NCBI RefSeq assembly: GCF_900107935.1
Contig: NZ_FNVG01000022.1
Location: forward strand, 1 to 64,000
Origin: Vibrio hangzhouensis
Lineage (GTDB): Bacteria > Pseudomonadota > Gammaproteobacteria > Enterobacterales > Vibrionaceae
Length of the DNA stretch: 64,000 bases
Reading direction: 5' to 3'
The notes beneath the pieces are model-generated. The model saw only the letters and a list, made by a program, of their open reading frames with translations. It was not told where the DNA came from and ran no database searches. Below are positions 33,288 to 41,690 of the stretch, piece by piece. The position numbers and the translations under genes were made by a program. The first letter of the stretch is position 1, and every line of letters begins with the position of its first letter.

Positions 33288-33992
33288 TCAGTGTGCTGCC
33301 TGAACAAAACGAGCCAGTTTTTCATTGGCGTGCTCTGGCGTGAGGGCTGCGATCTCTCCGTGATTGGCGATAACACCATCGGCTAAATAAGCAAAGCGAT
33401 TGGCGATGGCACGCGCATCGCTCAAATGATGGGTAACCATAATGACTGTTGCCTGCTTTTCTTGCGCCAGCTGTTGCACCACCGCCAGCATCTCTTTCCT
33501 CAATATGGGATCCAGAGCCGAAAAAGGTTCATCCAACAACCATATCGGGTGAGGCTGAACAAAACAGCGTGCCAGCGCGACCCGTTGTCTCTGCCCGCCA
33601 GACAACTGCCCCGGTAAACGAGTCAGTTTATCCTCTAACCCGACTTTCTCAGCAGCCTGATTCACCGCCCGCTTGTCTTGTTGAGAAAGACGCAAGGCGG
33701 GGCTTAAACCTAACGCGATGTTGTCAAACACATTGAGGTGGTCAAAAAGATTGTGTTCCTGAAACAGCATCGAGAGCGGACGTTGATGAGGCTCAAGCTG
33801 CTGGATTGAGCGCCCGTTAACCAGCACCTCACCGGATTCGGGATGACAAAAGCCAGCGATTAACGCCAGTAGCGTCGACTTACCCGCGCCACTGGGACCG
33901 ATCAGTGCCAGAATGTCTCCCTGTTTCACCTGTAACGAGAATTGAAACCAGTCGCTGTGATAGCAATAAGTGACGTCATTCAACACTAACAT
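33288..33992 (-). CDS. thiQ: Thiamine ABC transporter ATPase ThiQ
   Basis: ATPase for uptake of thiamine and its phosphates. The 234-residue protein has Walker A GPSGAGKST near residue 32, signature LSGGQRQRVALARCF near 130, and Walker B IWLLDEPFSALDP near 150. It starts 2 bp after the thiP stop and is the last gene of thiBPQ, which is under the TPP riboswitch at 36.7 kb. Confidence 0.96.
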   Translation of the reverse strand: MLVLNDVTYCYHSDWFQFSLQVKQGDILALIGPSGAGKSTLLALIAGFCHPESGEVLVNGRSIQQLEPHQRPLSMLFQEHNLFDHLNVFDNIALGLSPALRLSQQDKRAVNQAAEKVGLEDKLTRLPGQLSGGQRQRVALARCFVQPHPIWLLDEPFSALDPILRKEMLAVVQQLAQEKQATVIMVTHHLSDARAIANRFAYLADGVIANHGEIAALTPEHANEKLARFVQAAH

Positions 33993-33994
33993 AT

Positions 33995-35590
33995 CTATTT
34001 TTCTACCTCTCGAGAAGAAGGATTCATCAATGAATCGGTCAAAGAAAACACGCCGATACTCAAGGCAAACAACACCAATGACACTACGGCCGCGGCCTGC
34101 AGTTGGTAGCTGCCCATCAATTGATACAGGTACAGTGGTAAGGTATTAAAGTCCTGGCTACCAAACAGAGCAATCACGGTTAAGTCGCCTAATGACAGGA
34201 CAAAACTGATCGAAAACGCATGCAGTAACGGTGCTCGTAAAGCTCGCCACTCCATCAACCAAAATCGGCGCAATCCGCTCATTCCCAGACTTTGCCAAAG
34301 AGGGTGATATTGTTGGGCCATGCGCAGCATCGGTTGGTTCAGTGTTTTAATCACATATGGCAGCGCCATTAGCGCATTCACCATCACCACAATACCCAGA
34401 GACAGGCTGAAAACATTGGTCATCCCTCGCAGCAACAAAAATGTCGCGGTACTCAGCACCAGTGCCGGTGTCACCAGAATGATGGTGCCCACCAGCTCGA
34501 GACAGTCCGCTTGTCCGTAACGTACTTTCAACCTGAGTACACGGGCGGTATTCAACAGCACAATACCTGCCATTAACGCGATACTTGCCGCCAAAGCCGC
34601 CACTTCCAGAGAGGTCATTAGCGCATGCCAGAAACGCTGATCGGTCACGACCGGCCATAACCTGTCATTCAGACCGCTGGCAACAACAGCAACCAGTGGG
34701 GGCAATACTAGCGTTAGGGTTGCCATGATCCAAAAGCTATCCCAGCTCTTTTTCCATCGTGAATCTCGCGGCTGTAAACCTGGCTGCAAAGAAAAACTCG
34801 TCCGGCCATCCAGATTACGAGACAGCTTACCAATCAAGAGCACTAATCCTGCGCAGATCACCATCTGCCACAAGGCGAGCACTGCGCCGGTCTGCAGATC
34901 AAAATCAAACTTTATTGCCTGATAGATTGCCAATTCAATGGTGGTTGCTTTAGGCCCCCCCCCTAATGCCATCACCGTCGCAAAACTGGTGAAACACAGC
35001 ATAAACACCAGACCTATGACATGAGGCAAATGCGCTCTGAGCCTCGGCCATTCGATCAGACGAAAGCACTGCCAACTGCCCATGCCAAGATGTAACGCCA
35101 GCTTTCGTTGCTCTTGGGGAACACTCTCAATGGTCGTCAACAGTAACCGGGTAGCAAAGGGCAGATTAAAAAACACGTGCGCAAGCAAAATCCCGTTAAG
35201 ACCATACAATGAGAAGGGCATGGTGATATCCAGCAAATTCAGCAATCGGGCAATCCAGCCTTGATTGCCGTATACGGCGATAATACCAAACACCCCCACC
35301 AATACAGGCAGGACTAGGGTGGTGGCAAACAATTTTAGGATCAGGGAACGTCCTTTGAATTGACGCCTTGATAAGGCATGAGCAACCGGAACCGCAAACC
35401 CCACGCTCAATATGGTTGATAAACTGGCCTGCCAGAAGCTGAATTTGGCGACATGACGATAATAAGGATCACTGAACAGCAGCCCGATGTCCTGCAGTGA
35501 CGAGTATGACAGCAGAGTCCACAGCGATGCCACGACATACACTACGATGAGTAGCGCGACAACCAATCCGGTTTTTGGTGTTCGAATCAC
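33995..35590 (-). CDS. thiP: Thiamine ABC transporter permease ThiP
   Basis: Inner-membrane permease with two fused binding-protein-dependent transport domains, about 531 residues and some twelve hydrophobic segments. The EAA-type cytoplasmic loops are EWPRLRAHLPHVIGL in the first half and EWRALRAPLLHAFSIS in the second. The open frame extends upstream to 35635, but that part runs through a terminator-like hairpin; a GTG at 35590 has GAGG at 5 nt spacing and is taken as start. The conserved Gly-Gly-Gly-Pro motif is encoded by nine G in a row (34955-34963). Transport role follows from thiB, thiQ and the riboswitch. Confidence 0.92.
   Translation of the reverse strand: MIRTPKTGLVVALLIVVYVVASLWTLLSYSSLQDIGLLFSDPYYRHVAKFSFWQASLSTILSVGFAVPVAHALSRRQFKGRSLILKLFATTLVLPVLVGVFGIIAVYGNQGWIARLLNLLDITMPFSLYGLNGILLAHVFFNLPFATRLLLTTIESVPQEQRKLALHLGMGSWQCFRLIEWPRLRAHLPHVIGLVFMLCFTSFATVMALGGGPKATTIELAIYQAIKFDFDLQTGAVLALWQMVICAGLVLLIGKLSRNLDGRTSFSLQPGLQPRDSRWKKSWDSFWIMATLTLVLPPLVAVVASGLNDRLWPVVTDQRFWHALMTSLEVAALAASIALMAGIVLLNTARVLRLKVRYGQADCLELVGTIILVTPALVLSTATFLLLRGMTNVFSLSLGIVVMVNALMALPYVIKTLNQPMLRMAQQYHPLWQSLGMSGLRRFWLMEWRALRAPLLHAFSISFVLSLGDLTVIALFGSQDFNTLPLYLYQLMGSYQLQAAAVVSLVLFALSIGVFSLTDSLMNPSSREVEK
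34955..34963 (-). repeat. Homopolymeric G9 tract inside thiP
   Basis: Nine consecutive C on the plus strand encode three glycines (ALGGGPKA) of ThiP. The glycines are conserved in the family, but using GGG for all three makes a slippage-prone tract; loss or gain of one G would frameshift the permease. Confidence 0.8.
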
Positions 35591-35603
35591 ATCCACCTCA
35601 ATG

Positions 35604-35626
35604 AAAAACGGCCCTGAAGGGCCGTT
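35604..35626 (-). terminator. Intercistronic hairpin between thiB and thiP
   Basis: On the minus strand AACGGCCCTTCAGGGCCGTT is followed by TTTC, about 48 bp after the thiB stop. It looks like a partial terminator that would lower permease/ATPase transcript relative to the binding protein. Confidence 0.7.
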
Positions 35627-35673
35627 ACGAACCAAGTCAGTTTGACTGAAACTGCACTGAGCCCACAGTGTTA

Positions 35674-36672
35674 TTACTTAATTAACGCCGCCTGCCATTC
35701 TCTGATCCAGGCTTTACGGTTGCTGGCAACATCATCTGGACTGAAAGACAGCGCTTGCGTAGGAACGGTCAATGCCTCAAACCCTGCAGGCAATGAACGG
35801 TTCACCACTGGGTACATCCAGTTGCCAGTTGGAATCTGTGACTGAAAATCTTCAGACACTATAAACTGCATAAACTCATCCGCCAGCTTCTGATTGCTGC
35901 TACCAGCCACTTTGGCGGCGACTTCCACCTGCGTGTAATGTCCTTCAGAAAAATCTGCCGCAGCAAAACGTTTGTCTTGCTCCGCAATAATATGATACGC
36001 AGGAGAAGTGGTATAAGAAAGAACTAAGTCTGACTCTCCCTCGAGGAACATCGAGTAGGCTTCCGACCAACCTTTCGTTACCGTAACTGTTTTTTGTGCC
36101 AGCTGTTGCCACGCTTTACTGGCATCTTCGCCATAGACCGACTTCATCCACAATAATAATCCCTGCCCCGGTGTTGATGTACGTGGATCCTGGTAAATCA
36201 CCTTCAGGTCATCCCTTTGCTCCACCAGCTCCTTGAGACTTTTCGGCGGATTTTTTACCGTTTCAGTGTTATAAACAAACGCAAAGTAGCCATAATCAAA
36301 CGGAACAAACACGTCACTGCTCCAACCGTTAGGCAAGGTGACGGCTGAAAGGTCTGCATTGTGTTTGGCAAGCAATCCCGATGCCAGAGCTTCACTCATC
36401 AGGTTGTTGTCCAGTCCCAGAACTACATCCGCCTGAGAGTTACTGCCTTCCAGACGCAAGCGATTGAGGATAGACACACCATCATCTAGCGCGACAAAAT
36501 TGAGGTCACAGCCACACTGAGCTTCAAACGCTTTCTCGATAGCGGGACCAGGGCCCCAGTCAGACGCAAAAGAATCATAGGTATAGACGGTCAGGGAATT
36601 CGCAGCAGCGAGTTGAGGGGCACTTATTAGCGCGGTGATTAGCGCAATTTTCGAGAATTGGTGTACTTTCAC
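35674..36672 (-). CDS. thiB: Thiamine-binding periplasmic protein ThiB
   Basis: Periplasmic receptor for thiamine, TMP and TPP. The 332-residue protein has a Sec signal peptide (cleavage near residue 24, ...SAPQLAAANS) and then the family start LTVYTYDSFASDWGPGPAIEKAFEAQCGC. Ligand-pocket segments include FDYGYFAFVYNTE near 125 and LVLSYTTSPAYH near 217. It is the first gene of thiBPQ and is directly preceded by the TPP riboswitch. Confidence 0.96.
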   Translation of the reverse strand: MKVHQFSKIALITALISAPQLAAANSLTVYTYDSFASDWGPGPAIEKAFEAQCGCDLNFVALDDGVSILNRLRLEGSNSQADVVLGLDNNLMSEALASGLLAKHNADLSAVTLPNGWSSDVFVPFDYGYFAFVYNTETVKNPPKSLKELVEQRDDLKVIYQDPRTSTPGQGLLLWMKSVYGEDASKAWQQLAQKTVTVTKGWSEAYSMFLEGESDLVLSYTTSPAYHIIAEQDKRFAAADFSEGHYTQVEVAAKVAGSSNQKLADEFMQFIVSEDFQSQIPTGNWMYPVVNRSLPAGFEALTVPTQALSFSPDDVASNRKAWIREWQAALIK

Positions 36673-36728
36673 TGGTTCTATCCTTAGTTAGTAGTTCTTG
36701 ATCCAGAAAAGCCCCCATAGTCTTGAGT

Positions 36729-36820
36729 TCTCATCCCTACGCCAGCATTATCTGGATCAGGTATACGGGTGTCAGGCTCAACCTTCTCTCAGCACCACTA
36801 CTAGTGCACCCCGTGAGTCA
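36729..36820 (-). ncRNA. TPP riboswitch (THI element)
   Basis: On the minus strand the leader of thiB holds the conserved THI-box blocks in order: GACTCACGGGGTGC, then GCTGAGA, then CCTGATCCAGATAATGCTGG, then CGTAGGGATGAG. The closing P1 stem (CTCA...TGAG) is present. The element ends about 57 nt before the thiB ATG, so thiamine pyrophosphate should turn off thiBPQ, most likely by masking the start, because no strong terminator stem lies between. Confidence 0.96.
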
Positions 36821-36875
36821 CAATCTTGCTCGGCGAATTGTAACCTTTTTGTCACAGATTCGCCAAATCTATTAA

Positions 36876-37496
36876 TTACCTTTGATCATATCCCCAGCGC
36901 GGAACCAGTGCCTGGTCTATCCCCATGTGATCCAGAACCCGGGCAACAATGAAGTCGATAAGATCATCGATTGACTGTGGTTGATGATAAAAACCCGGTG
37001 CTGCCGGCATGATCGTCACCCCCATTTGTGACAGCTTATGCATGTTTTCCAAATGAATGGTTGAGAACGGCGTTTCTCTCACGACTAATACTAACTGCCC
37101 CCGCTCCTTAATGACGACATCAGCAGCACGTTCTATCAGATTGTCCGACATGCCGTGAGCGATAGCAGCAACACTGCCCGCAGAGCATGGACAGACGATC
37201 ATTTTTTTCGGCGCCGCAGAACCAGAAGCTACCGGCGAAAACCAGTCTTCTTTGCCACACACCACCAGTTTGTCAGCTGCACAGTTAAGCCGCTCAACCA
37301 GCACCTTATGTGCCGCGTCCGGGCCACTTGGTAGTTTAATATTGTGTTCTGTTGCTAACACCACTCTGGCTGCCGACGATATCAGCAGATAAACGGTATA
37401 GTCCTGTGCCAGTAAGCATTCCAACAAGCGCATTCCATAAGGCGCGCCAGACGCTCCGGTGAACGCCAATGTTATCGCTTTTTCTACAGGTTTCAT
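36876..37496 (-). CDS. ubiX: Flavin prenyltransferase UbiX
   Basis: Makes prenylated FMN, the cofactor of the UbiD decarboxylase in ubiquinone synthesis. The 206-residue protein has the FMN/phosphate loop FTGASGAPYGMRLLE near residue 12, the CPCSAGSVAAIAHGMSDNLIERAADV stretch near 105, and RETPFSTIHLENM near 142. The ATG overlaps the mpl stop (TAATG), which indicates coupling with mpl. Confidence 0.95.
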   Translation of the reverse strand: MKPVEKAITLAFTGASGAPYGMRLLECLLAQDYTVYLLISSAARVVLATEHNIKLPSGPDAAHKVLVERLNCAADKLVVCGKEDWFSPVASGSAAPKKMIVCPCSAGSVAAIAHGMSDNLIERAADVVIKERGQLVLVVRETPFSTIHLENMHKLSQMGVTIMPAAPGFYHQPQSIDDLIDFIVARVLDHMGIDQALVPRWGYDQR

Positions 37497-38845
37497 TACG
37501 CTAAGGCCTCTAATAGTTTCTGATGGATCCCACCAAAACCGCCATTGCTCATCACTAGTATCTGGTCACCGGGCAGAGCCTCTTGACTCAATGCCCCGAC
37601 CAGAGCCTCTATGCTGTGACTGACCATTGCCGGTTGGGAGCAAGTGTCTGCGACGTCCTGTACCGACCAATCAATATTGTCCGGCTGAAACAGGAACACC
37701 GCGTCGGCCTTAGCCAGTGAGTGCGCCAGCGCTTCTTTGTGTACGCCACGCTTCATAGTCGCTGAGCGCGGTTCGAGGACGGCAAGAATGCGGTTTTCAC
37801 CGACCTTGTTACGCAGCCCATCTAACGTCAGTTCAATGGCGGTAGGATGATGAGCAAAATCATCGTACACCGTGATTTGATTCACTTCGCCTTTATATTC
37901 CATTCGACGCTTGGTATTGATGAACTTACCCAGCGCTTCACACGCCAACTCCGGAGTGACCCCCACATGCCTGGCACCGGCAATAGCCATCAACGCATTA
38001 TCGACGTTATGGTCGCCGACCAAATCCCAGCGCACCTCACCGACTTTGGTTCCGTGAAGGCAAACCTCAAAGTGAGAACCATCTTTGCTCAGTTTACACG
38101 CGCTCCAGTCCGCATCGGCACCGGTATGTTCAACCTCGCTCCAGCACCCTCTCCCCAAGACATCAACCAGAGCCTTATCGGCTTTAGGTGCCATGATACG
38201 TCCATTACCCGGCACCGTACGCACCAGGTGATGAAACTGGCGCTTGATGGCCTCGAGATCATCAAAAATATCCGCATGATCAAATTCCAGATTATTCATG
38301 ATCAACGTACGGGGGTGGTAATGCACAAACTTTGAACGCTTATCGAAAAAAGCACTGTCATATTCGTCCGCTTCTACCACAAAAAACATCGACTCACCCA
38401 GACGGGCGGACTGGCCGAAGTTGCCTAGTACCCCACCCACTAAAAAGCCAGGCTGATAACCACAGTCTTCCAGGATCCAACTTAACATGCTTGAGGTCGT
38501 GGTTTTGCCGTGCGTACCGGACACCGCCAGCACCCAACGGTCATGAAGCAAGAACTCCTGCAACCATTGTGGTCCAGAGGTGTATTTAAGGTTGTGGTTC
38601 AGTACATACTCTACACAGGGGTTTCCACGACTCATGGCGTTGCCGATTACCACGAGATCAGGTGCCGGATTCAACTGTGCCGGGTCAAACCCCTCAATGA
38701 TTTCGATACCTTCTGACTCTAGCAAAGTACTCATGGGTGGATAGACATTGGCGTCGCTGCCTGTGACTTTGTGCCCTAACTGTTGGGCCAATACGGCCGC
38801 GCCACCCATAAAGGTGCCACAAATACCGAGAATATGAATATGCAT
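37496..38845 (-). CDS. mpl: UDP-N-acetylmuramate:L-alanyl-gamma-D-glutamyl-meso-diaminopimelate ligase
   Basis: Murein recycling ligase that joins recovered tripeptide to UDP-MurNAc in the cytoplasm. From the ATG at 38845 it has 449 residues. It has an N-terminal Rossmann part (MHIHILGICGTFMGGAAVLA), the central ligase P-loop SGTHGKTTTSSML near 110, EADEYDSAFFDKRSKF near 172, and YDDFAHHPTAIE near 330. A longer in-frame start (38884) has no better ribosome-binding site. It is divergent from fbp, as in E. coli. Confidence 0.96.
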   Translation of the reverse strand: MHIHILGICGTFMGGAAVLAQQLGHKVTGSDANVYPPMSTLLESEGIEIIEGFDPAQLNPAPDLVVIGNAMSRGNPCVEYVLNHNLKYTSGPQWLQEFLLHDRWVLAVSGTHGKTTTSSMLSWILEDCGYQPGFLVGGVLGNFGQSARLGESMFFVVEADEYDSAFFDKRSKFVHYHPRTLIMNNLEFDHADIFDDLEAIKRQFHHLVRTVPGNGRIMAPKADKALVDVLGRGCWSEVEHTGADADWSACKLSKDGSHFEVCLHGTKVGEVRWDLVGDHNVDNALMAIAGARHVGVTPELACEALGKFINTKRRMEYKGEVNQITVYDDFAHHPTAIELTLDGLRNKVGENRILAVLEPRSATMKRGVHKEALAHSLAKADAVFLFQPDNIDWSVQDVADTCSQPAMVSHSIEALVGALSQEALPGDQILVMSNGGFGGIHQKLLEALA

Positions 38846-38947
38846 AGCAAGCTCTCTTAAATCTTTGCGCTGTATTTTACGCACTTGTCGCTATATATAC
38901 CCAAAGCGCGTGTCAAAAGCGAGAAAGTTAGTGGTTGGACAGATAAA

Positions 38948-38963
38948 TGTGACCTTGGTCAAA
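38948..38963 (+). promoter_or_regulatory. CRP-like site upstream of fbp
   Basis: TGTGACCTTGGTCAAA matches the CRP palindrome TGTGA-N6-TCACA at 9 of 10 key bases. It directly abuts a TATAAT (38964-38969) in the mpl/fbp intergenic region. Being so close to a -10, bound CRP would repress that promoter or serve one further downstream. Confidence 0.45.
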
Positions 38964-39052
38964 TATAATCCCCGTCGCCACCGTTACTTCATTACCATTA
39001 AAAAGTTCTGCCCCCTACAATACACATGTGTGTAGATGAATACCCCCAAAAT

Positions 39053-39068
39053 ACGCAATCGTTTGGTT
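39053..39068 (+). promoter_or_regulatory. LacI-family (PurR/Cra-like) operator upstream of fbp
   Basis: ACGCAATCGTTTGGTT, centred on CG, matches the PurR consensus ACGCAAACGTTTGCGT at 13 of 16 bases and shares the core of Cra sites. It lies 61 bp before the fbp start. E. coli fbp is a gluconeogenic gene linked to Cra, so Cra is as plausible as PurR. Confidence 0.4.
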
Positions 39069-39129
39069 GCGTGTCACTCCAATCACACACGCTCCCCCAA
39101 GAAATAAGCAGAAAAGTTAAGGATATAAC

Positions 39130-40140
39130 ATGTCTGAAATGCGCACCCTAGGCGAGTTCATTGTTGAAAAGCAAAATGACTTCCCCCATGCTAGCGGTGA
39201 TTTATCTTCCCTTTTATCTTCAATTCGACTCGCTGCAAAAATCGTAAACCGTGAAATCAACAAAGCAGGTCTCGTGGATATTACTGGTTCAGTCGGTACA
39301 GAGAATGTTCAAGGCGAAGCTCAGCAAAAGCTGGATGTCTATGCGAATGAAAAGTTCAAAGCCGCTTTAGAAGCGCGTGACCAGGTTTGCGGCGTCGCGA
39401 GTGAAGAGGAAGACGAGGCCGTTGCGTTCAATAAAGAACTCAATAAAAACGCTAAGTATGTAGTATTAATGGATCCGCTGGACGGCTCCTCCAATATTGA
39501 TGTGAATGTCTCTGTTGGTACCATTTTCTCTATTTACCGCCGAATTTCTCCGGTTGGCACACCACCGACACAAGAGGATTTCCTGCAACCAGGTAACAAA
39601 CAGGTAGCGGCAGGCTACGTCGTGTATGGCTCTTCAACCATGCTGGTTTACACCACAGGTAAAGGAGTCAATGGCTTTACCTACGACCCATCTATTGGCA
39701 GCTTCTGCTTGTCTCACGAGAACATGATGATCCCGCAAGACGGCACCATCTACTCGATCAACGAAGGCAATTACATCCGCTTCCCTATGGGCGTGAAAAA
39801 GTACATCAAGTACTGCCAGGAAAATGTACCAGAAGAGAACCGCCCTTATACGTCACGCTACATCGGTTCACTGGTGTCGGATTTCCACCGAAACCTGCTT
39901 AAAGGCGGTATTTACCTGTATCCAAGCACATTGAGTCACCCGAGTGGCAAGCTACGTCTGCTGTATGAGTGCAACCCAATGGCGTTTCTGATGGAACAGG
40001 CTGGCGGATTGGCCTCTGACGGCAAACAGCGCATCATGGACATCAAACCCACCGAACTGCATCAGCGTGTTCCTTTCTTTGTCGGCTCAAGACATATGGT
40101 TGAAAAGGTCGAGTCTTTCCTCGAAGAATACCAAGACTGA
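39130..40140 (+). CDS. fbp: Fructose-1,6-bisphosphatase class I
   Basis: Hydrolyses fructose 1,6-bisphosphate in gluconeogenesis. The 336-residue protein has the metal-binding motifs ASEEEDEAV near residue 95 and DPLDGSSNIDVN near 117, and the substrate loop YIGSLVSDFHRNLLKGGIYLYP near 240. Length matches the E. coli enzyme (332). The ATG has a TTAAGGATATAAC ribosome-binding site. Its upstream region carries CRP-like and LacI-family-like sites. Confidence 0.98.
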   Translation: MSEMRTLGEFIVEKQNDFPHASGDLSSLLSSIRLAAKIVNREINKAGLVDITGSVGTENVQGEAQQKLDVYANEKFKAALEARDQVCGVASEEEDEAVAFNKELNKNAKYVVLMDPLDGSSNIDVNVSVGTIFSIYRRISPVGTPPTQEDFLQPGNKQVAAGYVVYGSSTMLVYTTGKGVNGFTYDPSIGSFCLSHENMMIPQDGTIYSINEGNYIRFPMGVKKYIKYCQENVPEENRPYTSRYIGSLVSDFHRNLLKGGIYLYPSTLSHPSGKLRLLYECNPMAFLMEQAGGLASDGKQRIMDIKPTELHQRVPFFVGSRHMVEKVESFLEEYQD

Positions 40141-40148
40141 TAGCTTAG

Positions 40149-40177
40149 AAGTGCCTCTCAATAGAGGCACTTTTTGT
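40149..40177 (+). terminator. Terminator of fbp
   Basis: AAGTGCCTCT / AGAGGCACTT hairpin followed by a T-rich run, 9 bp after the fbp stop. Confidence 0.92.
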
Positions 40178-40274
40178 TTTAAAAGTAACCAAGTATACTC
40201 AAGTAAACGATTCGTATTTCAGCCCTACATTCCTGTAGTTCAAAGGAATGAGATACTAAGAAAAGGAAAGTCAA

Positions 40275-40805
40275 ATGAGCTTAAACAATGTTCCGGCAGG
40301 TAAATCGCTTCCTGATGACATCTATGTCGTCATCGAGATCCCAGCGAACGCCGACCCAATCAAATACGAAGTGGACAAAGATTCTGGCGCTGTATTCGTC
40401 GATCGCTTTATGTCTGCCCCCATGTTTTATCCGTGCAACTATGGCTATGTAAATCATACCCTGTCTCTTGATGGCGATCCGGTCGATGTGTTGGTCCCGA
40501 CCCCCTATCCTCTGATGCCAGGCTCCGTCATTCGTTGCCGCCCTGTTGGCGTCCTTAAGATGACCGATGAATCGGGTGAAGATGCCAAGGTATTCGCGGT
40601 ACCACACAGTAAATTATCCAAAGAGTATGATCACATACAGAATGTCGACGACATTCCGGCGCTACTCAAAGCACAAATCACGCAGTTTTTTGAACGCTAC
40701 AAAGAGTTGGAATCAGGGAAATGGGTAAAAGTCGATGGTTGGGCTGATGTGCAGGCCGCCAGAGAAGAAATTCAAACCTCTTTCGAACGGGCTCAGGCAA
40801 AATAA
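40275..40805 (+). CDS. ppa: Inorganic pyrophosphatase (family I)
   Basis: Hydrolyses pyrophosphate and so drives biosynthetic reactions forward. The 176-residue soluble enzyme has the signature DGDPVDVLV near residue 66, YPCNYGYV near 52, and the IEIPA N-terminal segment. Length equals E. coli PPase (176). The ATG follows AAGGAAAGTCAA. It is a stand-alone gene with a terminator on each side, downstream of fbp as in related genomes. Confidence 0.98.
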   Translation: MSLNNVPAGKSLPDDIYVVIEIPANADPIKYEVDKDSGAVFVDRFMSAPMFYPCNYGYVNHTLSLDGDPVDVLVPTPYPLMPGSVIRCRPVGVLKMTDESGEDAKVFAVPHSKLSKEYDHIQNVDDIPALLKAQITQFFERYKELESGKWVKVDGWADVQAAREEIQTSFERAQAK

Positions 40806-40819
40806 TCGATAAAAACAGC

Positions 40820-40846
40820 AGCTCTGTCAGTTGGACAGAGCTTGTT
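40820..40846 (+). terminator. Terminator of ppa
   Basis: AGCTCTGTC / GACAGAGCT hairpin followed by TGTTGT, about 15 bp after the ppa stop. The A-rich left side would allow some function on the opposite strand for the lipoprotein gene ending at 40870. Confidence 0.75.
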
Positions 40847-40869
40847 GTCATCCCGCTAACAGTGCCGGT

Positions 40870-41229
40870 TCAGTAGCTATAGCGCCCCCGGGACGCCTTA
40901 CCATTCATGTACCAGGTTCGGAAAGTCGGCCTTAGCTCATCACAGATACCCCGGTACATTTCACCCCGCTTACCCAACAGCCGCGGATCTTGCTGGCAAT
41001 ACTCCGTCCGCCCCTTTTCATACCCGGATGAGTACGCCTGATAAAGCGGATCCGTCAGTTCAATTTTCGCCGACGACTGCAGTTCCTGAAAACTCAATTT
41101 CTCATAACCGACCTGAGCCTGCTCTTCACCGAACAAAGTCCAGTCCTGCGCCAATGAAGTGCCCGGCCCAAGCTGTGATGCACAAGCGGTCAGCATTACC
41201 GCAACCAGAGTAAAAAACAACCGCACCAT
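40870..41229 (-). CDS. DUF2799-type lipoprotein (downstream copy)
   Basis: A 119-residue predicted outer-envelope lipoprotein: signal peptide MVRLFFTLVAVMLTACAS with a lipobox (LTAC), Cys16 the lipid-modified residue. The mature part shares with its neighbour the segments AYSSGYEKGRTEYCQQDP and YRGICDE, the hallmark of DUF2799. Function is unknown. Gly at +5 after Cys and no Asp at +2 suggest outer-membrane sorting (inference). The ATG at 41229 has GGAG. It starts 22 bp after the paralogue ends, so the two form an operon. Confidence 0.85.
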   Translation of the reverse strand: MVRLFFTLVAVMLTACASQLGPGTSLAQDWTLFGEEQAQVGYEKLSFQELQSSAKIELTDPLYQAYSSGYEKGRTEYCQQDPRLLGKRGEMYRGICDELRPTFRTWYMNGKASRGRYSY

Positions 41230-41250
41230 AATAGACTCCAAAGCAAGCCA

Positions 41251-41598
41251 TTAACGTTTTGAACGTGCTCGTTTGCCACGCCAGTATTCATCCAAAAACC
41301 GTCTGTCGACATCATTACAAATGCCATAGTAGATTTTGCCGTTCCGCCCCATCACAAACGGGTCTTGCTGACAGTATTCATCCTTCCCAACTTGATACCC
41401 AGCCTCGTAAGCAGCAAACTGGGCTGAAGTCAATTCCGCTACTTTCTGCGTCAGCTTACCTTCCGGTTCGATAACATACCCTTTGAGTGCCCACTGCTGA
41501 CCAAACGCTTGCCAGCTTTGTTCACTTCCCTCTACCGGTGGCTGAAGCTGGACACATCCGGCTAGCAGTACCAAGCCGATGGCGGCCAAGATTCTCAT
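41251..41598 (-). CDS. DUF2799-type lipoprotein (upstream copy)
   Basis: A 115-residue predicted lipoprotein with signal peptide MRILAAIGLVLLAGC and lipobox LAGC (Cys15). Its C-terminal half (AAYEAGYQVGKDEYCQQDP, YYGICNDVDRRFLDEYWRGKRAR) is clearly homologous to the next gene, pointing to a tandem duplication that has diverged. Two conserved cysteines (EYC, GIC) could form a disulfide in the periplasm. The promoter should lie in the 90 bp before it, after the tamB terminator. Function is unknown. Confidence 0.85.
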   Translation of the reverse strand: MRILAAIGLVLLAGCVQLQPPVEGSEQSWQAFGQQWALKGYVIEPEGKLTQKVAELTSAQFAAYEAGYQVGKDEYCQQDPFVMGRNGKIYYGICNDVDRRFLDEYWRGKRARSKR

Positions 41599-41657
41599 CG
41601 CCTCTCTCCTTTTATTCTCATAGTGAGTATACGAGAAAATCCGACCTTTCGATTACC

Positions 41658-41685
41658 AAAAAAAACGGAGCCCTATCGGCTCCGC
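41658..41685 (-). terminator. Terminator of tamAB
   Basis: On the minus strand GCGGAGCC / GGCTCCG is followed by eight T residues, directly after the tamB stop. Confidence 0.92.
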
Positions 41686-41690
41686 TGTGT

